A stretch of 64,000 nt of DNA, from positions 620,001 to 684,000 of the forward strand of contig NZ_CP097121.1 of NCBI RefSeq assembly GCF_024029675.1, read 5' to 3'. This DNA is from Fructilactobacillus carniphilus. GTDB lineage: Bacteria; Bacillota; Bacilli; Lactobacillales; Lactobacillaceae. Numbering within the stretch: position 1 is the stretch's first letter; each line of letters begins with the position of its first letter. This document shows, in pieces, positions 7,408 to 16,016 of this stretch. Below the pieces are notes generated by a model, which searched no databases, was not told the origin of the DNA, and was given only the letters and a program-made list of their open reading frames with translations. The position numbers were made by a program, and so were the translations under genes.

Positions 7408-7435
7408 GATTCAACAAGCTTCAAAGGAGGAGCAC

Positions 7436-8899
7436 ATGAAAAATATCTTCAAAAAAATGAACGAAAAGGTTGATTTTCGTTTCTATGCCAATAAGGATCA
7501 GAAATTGGAAAAAACGTTAACCGTTAAAGACTTCTTGGCCCTTGGATTAGGAACAATTTTATCCACTTCCATCTTTACGTTACCCGGCGTGGTGGCCGCT
7601 AACTATACCGGTCCCGCCGTGGTAATTTCCTTTTTACTGGCTGCCGTCGTGGCCGGATTAGTAGCCATGAACTACGCTGAAATGGCCTCAGTTTTACCAT
7701 TTGCCGGATCAGCCTACTCCTGGATTTCCGTTCTCTTCGGAAAGTTCTGGGGTTGGGTGGTCGGCTGGGCTTTACTGGCCGAATATCTGATTGCGGTAGC
7801 CTTCGTGGCCGCGGGACTATCGGCAAACGTGAAGGGGCTTATTTCCCCGCTCGGGTGGAAACTTCCCAACGCGATTGCTTACCCCTTGGGTACGAACGGT
7901 GGAGTCTTTGACTTGATTGCCGTATTAGTGGTTGCCTTAGTAACGTTTATTCTCCTTCGGGGTGACTCACAAACCACTAAAGTGGCCAATGTGCTAGTGG
8001 TCCTAAAACTGTTAGCCATCGTAACTTTCGTGGTAGTTGGTGCCACTGCCATCAAGGCGCAAAACTATGTTCCGTTCTTCCCGAAACCACACATGAACGC
8101 CGACGGAACCATGTTTGGAGGCTGGCAAGGAATCTACGCCGGAATCTCAACCATCTTCTTGTCCTACATTGGATTTGACTCGATTGCCGCTAACTCTGCT
8201 GAAGCCAAGAACCCGCAAAAAACGATGCCTCGCGGAATCATTGGTTCCCTAATCATTGGAACGATGTTTTTCGTTGCTGTTTCTTTGGTCTTAGTGGGAA
8301 TGTTCAAGTACAGCATGTACGCTGGTAACGCTGAACCAGTTGGTTGGGCCTTACGACAGGAAGGGCACGTGATCATTGCTTCCGTCGTTCAAGCCGTAGC
8401 CGTCGTGGGAATGTTAGTGGCTCTGATTGGAATGATGATGGCTGGTTCTCGGTTAATTTACTCGTTTGGACGAGATAAAATGCTTCCAAAAGGGCTAGGT
8501 AAACTGAACAAGAAAAATATTCCGGCCAACGCCCTCTGGATTATCACGGCCGTAGGAATCGTCATGGGAGCTATTTTCCCGTTCACCTTCCTCGCTCAGT
8601 TAATCTCTGCCGGAACTTTGATTGCCTTCATGGCGGTTTCCTTAGCCATGTACCCTCTCAGAAAACGGGAAGGGAAAACTTTACCGAAGGCTGCTTACCG
8701 GCAACCATTCTTCCCCGTTCTGCCAATCTTAGGTTTCTTAGGCTCCTTAGCGGTGTTCATGGGTCTAGACATCCAAGCTAAGATTTACTCCGTAGTTTGG
8801 TTCTTAATCGGTGTAATCATCTACTTTGCCTATGGTTACCGGAACGCTGATTCTGAATTACCTGGCGAAAGTGACGAAGAAATCGAAGAAAATTTATAA
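7436..8899 (+). CDS. APC superfamily amino acid permease
   Basis: A 487-aa transporter with 12 predicted membrane helices. TM1 carries the unwound substrate-binding signature GLGTILSTSIFTLPG, and TM6 holds IGFDSIAANSAEAKNPQKTMPRG, both typical of the cationic amino acid/YfnA-like APC subgroup (LeuT fold, proton coupled). The C-terminus is acidic (GESDEEIEENL). The ATG at 7436 follows AAAGGAGG. The gene stands alone behind a 390-bp region with a small-peptide unit, a terminator and an inverted repeat. Substrate specificity (for example arginine, lysine or branched-chain) cannot be told from the sequence. Confidence 0.9.
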   Translation: MKNIFKKMNEKVDFRFYANKDQKLEKTLTVKDFLALGLGTILSTSIFTLPGVVAANYTGPAVVISFLLAAVVAGLVAMNYAEMASVLPFAGSAYSWISVLFGKFWGWVVGWALLAEYLIAVAFVAAGLSANVKGLISPLGWKLPNAIAYPLGTNGGVFDLIAVLVVALVTFILLRGDSQTTKVANVLVVLKLLAIVTFVVVGATAIKAQNYVPFFPKPHMNADGTMFGGWQGIYAGISTIFLSYIGFDSIAANSAEAKNPQKTMPRGIIGSLIIGTMFFVAVSLVLVGMFKYSMYAGNAEPVGWALRQEGHVIIASVVQAVAVVGMLVALIGMMMAGSRLIYSFGRDKMLPKGLGKLNKKNIPANALWIITAVGIVMGAIFPFTFLAQLISAGTLIAFMAVSLAMYPLRKREGKTLPKAAYRQPFFPVLPILGFLGSLAVFMGLDIQAKIYSVVWFLIGVIIYFAYGYRNADSELPGESDEEIEENL

Positions 8900-8906
8900 T
8901 CTAGTG

Positions 8907-8936
8907 AAAAAGGAGACGTTATTCGGCTCCTTTTTT
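8907..8936 (+). terminator. Terminator after the permease
   Basis: AAAAAGGAG (8907-8915) pairs with CTCCTTTTT (8927-8935) and is followed by more T residues. Confidence 0.75.
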
Positions 8937-8988
8937 CTTTTTCATAATATAATAAATGTGAAAGATTGATCGAGAAAGAAGTGATTCG

Positions 8989-9204
8989 ATGAGTAAAAAA
9001 GAAATCGTGGCCGCGGGACTAGTCATCATCATGCTAATCTGTTTATTGTTGCAAGGGGTTAGTTACCTTATTAGGACGGGAAAATCACTCTCTCCCCAAC
9101 AGGAGCGGTTTAATCACTTTTTAGACAACGTTTACTGCCTCTGCCTCTTTGGCATTGGCATCCTGGTGGTCATGATTGCCGTTATTCACGATCAAACTCC
9201 ATAA
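8989..9204 (+). CDS. Small two-helix membrane protein of unknown function
   Basis: A 71-aa protein with two hydrophobic helices (about residues 7-28 and 48-67) separated by a polar loop (RTGKSLSPQQERFNHF). I do not recognise a family. The ATG at 8989 has only a weak ribosome site (GAAAGAAGTG). It has its own intergenic spaces on both sides and shares a strong bidirectional terminator with trxA, which supports it being a real gene. Confidence 0.6.
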   Translation: MSKKEIVAAGLVIIMLICLLLQGVSYLIRTGKSLSPQQERFNHFLDNVYCLCLFGIGILVVMIAVIHDQTP

Positions 9205-9237
9205 AAAAAGGAAGCTCATGATTGAGCTTCCTTTTTT
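9203..9237. terminator. Bidirectional terminator between the small membrane protein gene and trxA
   Basis: A 15-bp perfect stem (GGAAGCTCA/TGAGCTTCC extended by A/T runs) with a TGAT loop, overlapping the end of the plus-strand gene and abutting the trxA stop codon. Confidence 0.9.
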
Positions 9238-9239
9238 GC

Positions 9240-9551
9240 TTAGGCCGTGTAGTTCGCCAAAGTCTTTTGTAATTGAGCCTTTGGGTGGTAACCAACCACT
9301 TGGTCAACCACTTTACCGTCTTGAAGAATTAAAAGCGTTGGAATACTCATAATTCCAAATTGACCGGCAGTTTGTTGGTTATCATCAACGTTCATCTTGC
9401 AGAACTTGATGTCCGTTTCTTCGTTAGCTAATTCCTCAACGACTGGACCTTGCATCTTACAAGGGCCACACCAAGGAGCCCAAAAATCAACGACCACTGT
9501 TCCAGTTGCTGTTTCAGCAGCAAAATTAGCATCCGTAATTTCGTGTACCAT
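9240..9551 (-). CDS. trxA: Thioredoxin
   Basis: A 103-aa disulfide reductase. The active site WCGPC lies at residues 27-31, with the buried Asp22 and the cis-proline in SIPTLL at about 72, so all redox residues are present. It is kept reduced by thioredoxin reductase and serves ribonucleotide reductase and peroxidases (the thiol peroxidase gene tpx is elsewhere in this window). The ATG at 9551 follows GGAGG. It lies downstream of mutS2 as in other lactobacilli but has its own promoter with a palindrome at the start point. Confidence 0.97.
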   Translation of the reverse strand: MVHEITDANFAAETATGTVVVDFWAPWCGPCKMQGPVVEELANEETDIKFCKMNVDDNQQTAGQFGIMSIPTLLILQDGKVVDQVVGYHPKAQLQKTLANYTA

Positions 9552-9571
9552 GTTAATTTCCTCCTTTATTA

Positions 9572-9613
9572 ACTTACTATCTGTAAGTATAACAACTTTA
9601 CTCTAAATTACAA
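9572..9613 (-). promoter_or_regulatory. trxA promoter with a palindrome at the transcription start
   Basis: On the minus strand TTGTAA (9608-9613) and TATACT (9586-9591) are 16 bp apart. The perfect inverted repeat ACTTAC-N5-GTAAGT (9572-9588) begins inside the -10 and covers the start point, a classic repressor-site position. Confidence 0.6.
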
Positions 9614-9623
9614 TTATTTAAGC

Positions 9624-11979
9624 TTATTTGAATTTTACCACCGTTGAACCATCACCACCAGCATTTGCCGGTGAAAATCCAAAGGAAGCGACCTGTCGGT
9701 TTCGTTTGAGGTAGTTAGTGACTCCCGACCGTAACGCACCGGTCCCCTTTCCGTGGATGATGGTCACCGACGGATAACCGGACAGTAAAGCAGCATCAAT
9801 GTAGCGGTCTAAGCGCTGCATTGCTTCTTCATAACGCACACCCCGTAAATCTAAAGTCGTAGATAAACCACTAGATTTGGTTCGCCGGACGCTAGCCTTC
9901 GCATTGCGCTGTGGTACTTCGGGTTTAACTTTTTCCAGGTCACTCTCAGCTACCTTCATTTTCAGAATCCCGAGTTCTACTTCCCAGTCATGATTCCCCA
10001 CTTTTTTTAATAATACCCCACGTTGCCCGTAGGTTTTCACCAGAACGTCATCGCCCACGTGAAAGGCCTTGCGAGCTTTTTGACGCCGTAACACCCGATT
10101 ATGTTGTAGTTCTGGGTGTTGCTCTAACGCATTCAGTTTCCCCTGGTCCGCAATTAACTCGTGTTCTTTAATGTTAGCGCCCTGCTTTTGCTTCCGATGT
10201 AAATCAGCAATCACCGCATTGGCTTCGCGTTTGGTCCGCGAAACAATTTGATTAGCATCCCGCTTGGCGGTATTCATTAGCTGATCACGTTGTTCCGTAA
10301 ATTGGTTGAACTTTGTTTGCAGTTCAGCGTGTAAATCGGTTGCCTCTGCCAACTGCTGTTCCAAATTCCGGGCGCGCTCATCTGCCGCCTTCGTTTGCTT
10401 GGTCAGTTGACTAATCATGCGATTAATTTCCTGACTATCCTGGCTAGTCAACGACCGGGCCTCTGCAACTATATCAGCGGGTAAACCTAACCGAGCGGCA
10501 ATGCTTAGGGCATTACTCTGGCCGGGAATCCCCATTAATAAGCGATAGGTTGGCTGCAAAGTGGCTTCGTCAAACTCCATCGAGGCGTTGATGGTTTCCG
10601 GACGATTATAACCGTACACCTTCAACTCTGGATAGTGAGTGGTAGCCAAAACTTCACTTTGTTTGGTACCAATCGCATCCAAAATGGAAATCGCTAGCGC
10701 GGCTCCTTCGTGTGGATCAGTTCCGGCTCCCAGTTCATCAATCAGCACTAGACTCTTCTTCGTGGTTTGCCGCAAAATCTGAATAATATTATCCATGTGG
10801 GAGGAGAACGTACTCAAGTTTTGCTCAATGGATTGTTCATCCCCAATGTCTGCAAAAATTTCGTCAAAAAGTCCCACTTGACTGCCTTCATTCGCGGAGA
10901 CAAATAACCCTGACTGCGCCATCAGTTCCAATACCCCCAACGTTTTCATGGTAATGGTTTTCCCCCCGGTATTGGGTCCAGTAATGATAATTTGGCGGTA
11001 ATTAAATCCCAAGGTTAAATCGTTGCCCACCACTTTGGCCTGGTCAATCAGTGGGTGCCGGGCCTGCTTCAATTCCACCTGATTGGTAGCGGATAAAGCT
11101 GGTTTCGTCGCCTTTAGCTGGGCCGCCGACCGAGCTTTCGCATTAATAAAGTCAAAATGACCTAGTTTTTCGGCATTTTGCCGTAAAGCCGCTTGTTCAG
11201 GGCGAAGTAAATCAGAAAGTTCCCGTAAGATCCGTTTAATCTCTTCGCGTTCGTTAATCTGTTCACTCCGTAAATCATTGTTTAACCCGACCACACTGGC
11301 CGGTTCGATGTAGAGAGTTTGTCCCGTTGCACTTTGATCATGGACAATGCCGCCAAATTTTTGTTTGGCTTCCGCCTTAACCGGAATTACGTAGCGATCG
11401 TCCCGGATGGTAATCACCGTCTCACTCAGGTCCTTCACCTTTTTACCGTGCATGTAGCTTTCCATCCGCCCCTTAATCGTTCCTTGCAACTGCAAAATCC
11501 GGCGCCGAATGGAGCGCAGCGTTGACGACGCCTCGTCCTTTAAAAAGCCGTTTTCGTCGACAGACCGGCGTAAGCGTTCACTAATTTCTGGAAGCACCGC
11601 AAAAGTCGTGGCTTCTTGATCCAATAAGTTGAGCTCCACATGGTCAGCAGCGAGATCAGCAAAAAAAACGCTGCACTCGTAAACTAGCTAAGAGCACCGC
11701 GTTAATGCGCGCCAATTCTTTCCCGTTTAAGTTGGCCCCCACCGCTAGCCGTTGCACGGCCGGCTTAATGTCCTTTATTTTCGGTAACGGGATCGTCCGA
11801 TTCAAGCGGTGTAAATGAGCCCCATCGTCGGTTTCATCTAACCAGCGCTGAACAGTAGCTTGATCTGAACTAGGCAGGAGTTGTTGCAATTCGGTGCGCC
11901 CGGCTTCCGTTACTAGAAACGGTGCGATTTGGTCTTTAATTCGCTGATATTCTAATGTTTGTAAAATTTTATCGTTCAT
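9624..11979 (-). pseudogene. mutS2: mutS2 (endonuclease MutS2/ribosome rescue factor), frameshifted in an A8 run
   Basis: Two reading frames together make one MutS2. The first (11979-11656) stops after RVQRFFC. The second (from 11639, preceded by an in-frame gap, to 9624) continues with ELNLLDQEATTF. Removing one base from the eight A residues at 11661-11668 joins them through RFFADLAADHVELN into a 784-aa protein, the family's normal length. Domains are intact: Walker A GPNTGGKTIT, the Walker B region LIDELGAGTDP, and a C-terminal Smr domain (LDLRG, then HGKGTGALR). MutS2 suppresses recombination and acts on collided ribosomes. The lesion may be real, a phase-variable tract, rescued by slippage, or a sequencing error. 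It lies between zapA and trxA. Confidence 0.9.
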
Positions 11980-11997
11980 AGACTAACAACCCCTTGT

Positions 11998-12273
11998 TTA
12001 TCTAGTTGTGTCTGATTCATCTGGATCATCATGTTGTAATTTGGTACGGAGCTGATCTAATTCCAACTGTTTGTCTAACTGCTCTGAAATGGCATTAAAG
12101 GCCAATAAAATGGCCGCATCTTCTTCGCTCAGGTTTTGGGATTGGCTCTGTAGTTTCGTTAAGTCATCGTTTAAAATTTTAGCCACGGCCCGCATGTGTT
12201 GATCAGATGCCGCTCCAATTAACGTGTACTCTTTCTTGCCAATTCGGGTTTTAAATCTTCGTTTATTATTCAC
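11998..12273 (-). CDS. zapA: Cell division protein ZapA
   Basis: A 91-aa FtsZ-ring stabiliser. The N-terminal KTRIGKKEYTLIGAASDQHM matches the ZapA globular head, followed by a long helix with heptad pattern (ILLAFNAISEQLDKQLELDQLRTKL) that forms the coiled-coil tetramer. The start is GTG at 12273 with GGAGGG upstream; no ATG gives a family-like N-terminus. It lies 18 bp upstream of mutS2, with which it is probably co-transcribed. The cvpA gene usually found between the two is absent. Confidence 0.85.
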   Translation of the reverse strand: MNNKRRFKTRIGKKEYTLIGAASDQHMRAVAKILNDDLTKLQSQSQNLSEEDAAILLAFNAISEQLDKQLELDQLRTKLQHDDPDESDTTR

Positions 12274-12313
12274 GTCAATCCCTCCAATATGGTCTATTTT
12301 ATCATGATGACGG

Positions 12314-12347
12314 GAAAAAGGGGACCAACACTAACGTGTTGGTCCCC
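12314..12347 (-). terminator. Terminator after the DUF1292 gene
   Basis: GGGGACCAACAC (12320-12331) and GTGTTGGTCCCC (12336-12347) form a perfect 12-bp stem with a 4-nt loop. On the minus strand it is followed by a T5 run. It ends the alaS-ruvX-DUF1292 unit before zapA. Confidence 0.9.
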
Positions 12348-12362
12348 TCTTCTGGTGCAGCG

Positions 12363-12659
12363 CTACATTTTGCCATTTGGATCTAAGAACGTGTTTAACG
12401 TTTCTTGGACCATTTCCCATTCCTCGTCGCTTTCAATCGGTTCCAAATCAGCATCATCTGGTGCCGTCGGATCGGCTCCCTTCGGCAAGGCATAAGCTTC
12501 AATGTTAATGCTGTCGTTGCCTTCTTCAGAAGCAGGATACATCAGAATGTAAGAACGTCCGTAATCCTCTGACGAAAAGGTGAATAATTCGTTATATAAA
12601 ATTTCGTTACCATCCTCATCAACGAGGGTAATTTGTTCTGCTTGTGGTTCTTCAGCCAT
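12363..12659 (-). CDS. DUF1292 domain-containing protein (YrzB-like)
   Basis: A 98-aa, very acidic protein. The N-terminal ITLVDEDGNEILYNELFTF and the SYILMYPASE block are diagnostic of DUF1292. The ATG at 12659 follows AGGAGG. Its place right after ruvX is conserved across Firmicutes. The function is unknown. It ends in a strong terminator. Confidence 0.88.
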   Translation of the reverse strand: MAEEPQAEQITLVDEDGNEILYNELFTFSSEDYGRSYILMYPASEEGNDSINIEAYALPKGADPTAPDDADLEPIESDEEWEMVQETLNTFLDPNGKM

Positions 12660-12673
12660 CGTTTAATTCCTCC

Positions 12674-13096
12674 TTAAACGTGATTGCGATCCAGGTATCC
12701 CTGTAAAATCAACTCTGCTGCGACTTTATCAATAACGCGTTTGCGCTTGGCACGGGATACGTCTGCTTTTTCAATCAGCATCCGTTCCGCTTCCACCGTG
12801 GTGAGCCGTTCGTCTTCAAATTCCACGGGAACGTGGAACTTAGCTCGAACCATTTTACCGTAACGTTTGGAAGCCTTCACCCGGGGACCCGAAGTGTTGT
12901 TCATGTTTTTGGGTAGCCCAATCACGACTAGTTGAACGTCGTTTTCAGCGATTAGTTCGCCAATCCGCTCTAAGCCGAATTCCTTTTCAGCTTCATCAAT
13001 GGCAACAATTTCGACTCCCTGAGCGGTCCAGCCTAAAGCATCACTGATGGCCACGCCCACCGTTTTGGATCCCACGTCTAATCCCATGATCTTCAT
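12674..13096 (-). CDS. ruvX: Holliday junction resolvase-like nuclease RuvX/YqgF
   Basis: A 140-aa RNase H-fold protein implicated in 16S rRNA 5'-end processing and possibly Holliday junction cleavage. Acidic active-site positions are present: Asp6 in [12 protein letters not shown], the Glu/Asp of [12 protein letters not shown] and Asp in [11 protein letters not shown]. The ATG at 13096 has a modest AGGA site. The gene follows alaS by 31 bp; the small IreB (UPF0297) gene that usually separates alaS and ruvX is not there. Confidence 0.93.
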   Translation of the reverse strand: MKIMGLDVGSKTVGVAISDALGWTAQGVEIVAIDEAEKEFGLERIGELIAENDVQLVVIGLPKNMNNTSGPRVKASKRYGKMVRAKFHVPVEFEDERLTTVEAERMLIEKADVSRAKRKRVIDKVAAELILQGYLDRNHV

Positions 13097-13127
13097 TTTA
13101 ACATCCTATCATTTGGAAGGGTACTAA

Positions 13128-15770
13128 TTACTTTGTTGCTAACCAATCAGCAGCAGCCTTGAAAGCGTCGGGTAGCCCCGCTGGATTCTTTCCTCCAGCT
13201 TGGGCAAGGTTCGGACGACCACCTCCGCCCCCTTGAATATGACTGGCAATGGCTTTAATCAAATCCCCGGCCTTAATTCCATCCTTTACGTGAGCTTCAT
13301 CAACGGCAACCAGTAAGTTGGCTTTTCCATCCGTTGCCGTTCCTAATACCAAGACGTTGGAACGAGCTTCGTTTCGCCAAGTATCGGCTAGTTCGCGCAG
13401 TTGGTTCATGTTAGCATTTTCTAATTGTCCGGTAATTAAGGTCACGCCGTTAATCGTCTCCGGATTCGTGAAGAGATCCTGGGCTTCCTGGTTGGCTAAC
13501 TTCGCCTCTAACGATTCCTGGGTGCTTTCCAGTTCCTTAATTTGGGCTTGGAGTTCCTTCACCCGACCAGGCGCTTGTTCGTTGGTCGGAACCTTCACCG
13601 TTTGGGAAATTTCATTCAACATCTTTTCTTCGTCGTTTAGGTAGTCAAAGGCGTATTTACCAGTAACCGCCTTAATCCGACGAATTCCGGCTCCCACTCC
13701 ACTTTCAGAGATGATTTTGAACAACCCAATTTGACTGGTGTTATGCACGTGATCACCACCACAGAATTCCACCGAAAAATCCCCGGCTTTCACAACCCGG
13801 ACCTTGTCTCCATACTTGTCATCAAACAAGGCAATGGCGCCCATTTCTTTTCCAGTCTTTTGGTCCGTCACCACCGTTTCAACCGGCAGTGCAGCAAAGA
13901 TATGGTCGTTGACCATCCGTTCAACCTTGGCTAAGTCTTCTTTTGTAACCGAGCCAAAGTGATTGAAGTCAAAGGTCAGGTAATCTGGTTTTACCAACGA
14001 ACCGGCCTGTTCCGTGTGACCACCTAACACATTGCGCAGTGATTGATCCAACAAGTGGGTTGCCGTGTGGTTGCGTTCCACTCCCGCGTGGAACTGACGA
14101 TCCACGTCTAACCGGTAATGATCGCCCTTTTTCAGTTCACCAGTAACCTTAACCGTGTGCAAGTTCTGTCCGTTAGGAGCATGTTGCACGTCCGTCACCG
14201 TAGCGACCGCTTGACCGGCTTCGTTGTAAATCGTTCCAATGTCAGCCACTTGTCCACCCATTTCTGCATAGAACGGGGTCCGGTCAAAGATTAATTCAGC
14301 AGTCCCAACCTTAGCATCGTCAACGAGTTGCTCATCTACAATTATGTCCTGGAGCTCAGCCGCAGGAACGGTGAGCTGCTCGTAACCCACGTACTCACTC
14401 GGTGTTTTAATGTCCAATAATAAGTCCCGTTGGACCTTCATGGATCCTTTGCTACCCCGGGCTGACCGGGCGCGATTCCGCTGTTGTTCCATTTCTTGAT
14501 CAAAACCAGCTTCATCAACGTGGATGCCTCGGTCTTGAGCGTATTCTTCCGTTAATTCAAGTGGGAAACCATAGGTGTCATACAACTGAAAGGCGTCTTT
14601 ACCGGCAATTTCCGTTTGGCCGGCTTCCTTAGTTTTTTGGATTAAATCATCCAGGAGCTTAATTCCGTCGTTCAGGGTCGCGTTAAACCGGTCTTCTTCA
14701 CTCTTCACAATCTTTTGGATGTAATCCTTTTGTTCTAGGACGTGTGGGTAGTGAGATTGCATAATTTCACCAACCACCGGAACTAGTTGATACAAAAAGG
14801 CTCCGTCAATTCCAAGTTGATGCCCATTGACCGTGGCCCGCCGTAGTAACCGTCTGATTACGTAGCCACGCCCTTCGTTAGAAGGCAGGGCACCATCACC
14901 AATCGCAAAGGTAATCGCCCGGATGTGATCGGCAATTACCTTAAAGGCAATATCGTCAGTGGCGTTGTCACCATAGTGCCGCTTATCGCTGAAAGTTTCC
15001 GTTTTTTTAATTAACGGTAAAAACAGGTCGGTTTCAAAGTTCGTGGGGGCATCTTGAAAGACCGAAACCACCCGTTCTAATCCCATTCCCGTATCAATGT
15101 TTTTCCGGGGCAGTGGTTCATAGGTTCCTTCCGCCGTATGGTTAAATTGGGAAAAGACGATGTTCCAAACTTCGAGGTACCGTTCGTTTTCCCCACCCGG
15201 ATAATTTTCTGGATCATCGGGTGCTAAGTCATCGTACTTTTCCCCCCGGTCGTAAAAGATTTCAGAGTCTGGTCCAGAAGGTCCCTGACCAATGTCCCAG
15301 AAGTTATCTTCAGCAGGAATCAAGTGATCCGGAGCAATCCCGACTTGTTCCCACAACTCTTTGGTTTCCTTATCTTCTGGATAATAGGTAACATACAACC
15401 GCTCCTTATCCCAGCCAAACCACTTGTCGCTGGTTAAGAGTTCAAAGGCCCACGGAATCACTTCTTTTTTAAAGTAGTCACCCACCGAGAAGTTCCCCAA
15501 CATTTCAAACAACGTTTGGTGCCGAGCCGTCCGCCCCACGTTTTCAATGTCGTTGGTCCGAATGCTTTTTTGCGAACTGGTCATCCGTGGATTAGCGGGA
15601 GCAACCGAACCATCGAAGTATTTCTTCATGGTCGCTACTCCGGAGTTGATCCATAGTAACGTCGGATCATCCTTCGGAATTAGTGATGCACTGGGAACAA
15701 TTTCATGTCCTTTTTCCTGAAAAAAATCAAGAAACATTTGGCGAATTTGACCACTAGTAAGTTGTTTCAT
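13128..15770 (-). CDS. alaS: Alanine--tRNA ligase
   Basis: An 880-aa class II synthetase. The catalytic domain starts with RQMFLDFFQEKGHE, followed by the tRNA-recognition and editing domains. The editing-site zinc ligands NHTATHLL and CGGDHV are intact, so mischarged Ser/Gly-tRNA clearing should work. The C-terminal oligomerisation region ends with GGGGGRPNLAQAGGK, as in the family. The ATG at 15770 follows AAGGAGG. Expression is controlled by a T-box leader sensing uncharged tRNA-Ala. It heads the unit alaS-ruvX-DUF1292. Confidence 0.98.
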   Translation of the reverse strand: MKQLTSGQIRQMFLDFFQEKGHEIVPSASLIPKDDPTLLWINSGVATMKKYFDGSVAPANPRMTSSQKSIRTNDIENVGRTARHQTLFEMLGNFSVGDYFKKEVIPWAFELLTSDKWFGWDKERLYVTYYPEDKETKELWEQVGIAPDHLIPAEDNFWDIGQGPSGPDSEIFYDRGEKYDDLAPDDPENYPGGENERYLEVWNIVFSQFNHTAEGTYEPLPRKNIDTGMGLERVVSVFQDAPTNFETDLFLPLIKKTETFSDKRHYGDNATDDIAFKVIADHIRAITFAIGDGALPSNEGRGYVIRRLLRRATVNGHQLGIDGAFLYQLVPVVGEIMQSHYPHVLEQKDYIQKIVKSEEDRFNATLNDGIKLLDDLIQKTKEAGQTEIAGKDAFQLYDTYGFPLELTEEYAQDRGIHVDEAGFDQEMEQQRNRARSARGSKGSMKVQRDLLLDIKTPSEYVGYEQLTVPAAELQDIIVDEQLVDDAKVGTAELIFDRTPFYAEMGGQVADIGTIYNEAGQAVATVTDVQHAPNGQNLHTVKVTGELKKGDHYRLDVDRQFHAGVERNHTATHLLDQSLRNVLGGHTEQAGSLVKPDYLTFDFNHFGSVTKEDLAKVERMVNDHIFAALPVETVVTDQKTGKEMGAIALFDDKYGDKVRVVKAGDFSVEFCGGDHVHNTSQIGLFKIISESGVGAGIRRIKAVTGKYAFDYLNDEEKMLNEISQTVKVPTNEQAPGRVKELQAQIKELESTQESLEAKLANQEAQDLFTNPETINGVTLITGQLENANMNQLRELADTWRNEARSNVLVLGTATDGKANLLVAVDEAHVKDGIKAGDLIKAIASHIQGGGGGRPNLAQAGGKNPAGLPDAFKAAADWLATK

Positions 15771-15785
15771 TTTTTCCTCCTTATA

Positions 15786-15981
15786 GAAAAAACATCGTTG
15801 CGACCAGAGACGCCGAAACGCGGTACCACTCTGTTTGCAACGATGTTGTCGTTAACCTCTTTAGCCCTGATAACGCGGGGAGCGTTAGTTCATACGTGGG
15901 AGCCCAAATTCAAAAGCCACTTCAGACGCTTTCAGCTGTTCGTCCTCTCTGTTAGAAGCCAGTTTTAAACGGATATCCACA
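15786..15981 (-). ncRNA. T-box leader of alaS
   Basis: The minus strand carries the T-box sequence AGAGTGGTACCGCG (complement near 15819-15831), whose side-bulge pairs with the tRNA acceptor end. The competing terminator is AACATCGTTGC (15837-15847 side) pairing with GCAACGATGTT (15791-15801 side), an 11-bp stem followed by T6. Upstream lie Stem I-like pairings with GCT triplets as candidate alanine specifiers. Uncharged tRNA-Ala should permit read-through into alaS. Confidence 0.9.
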
Positions 15982-15986
15982 AGCAA

Positions 15987-16016
15987 ATTATAGTCAGAAT
16001 TAGGCCAGCTTGTCAA
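15987..16016 (-). promoter_or_regulatory. alaS promoter
   Basis: TTGACA (16011-16016) and TATAAT (15987-15992), both perfect consensus hexamers, with an 18-bp spacer, directly after the cshB stop codon. Confidence 0.85.

Noticed and set aside
7304..7435. T-box or riboswitch in front of the amino-acid permease
   Set aside because: No GGTACCGCG-type T-box sequence or conserved riboswitch core was found, and the terminator at 7266-7303 has no visible competing antiterminator.
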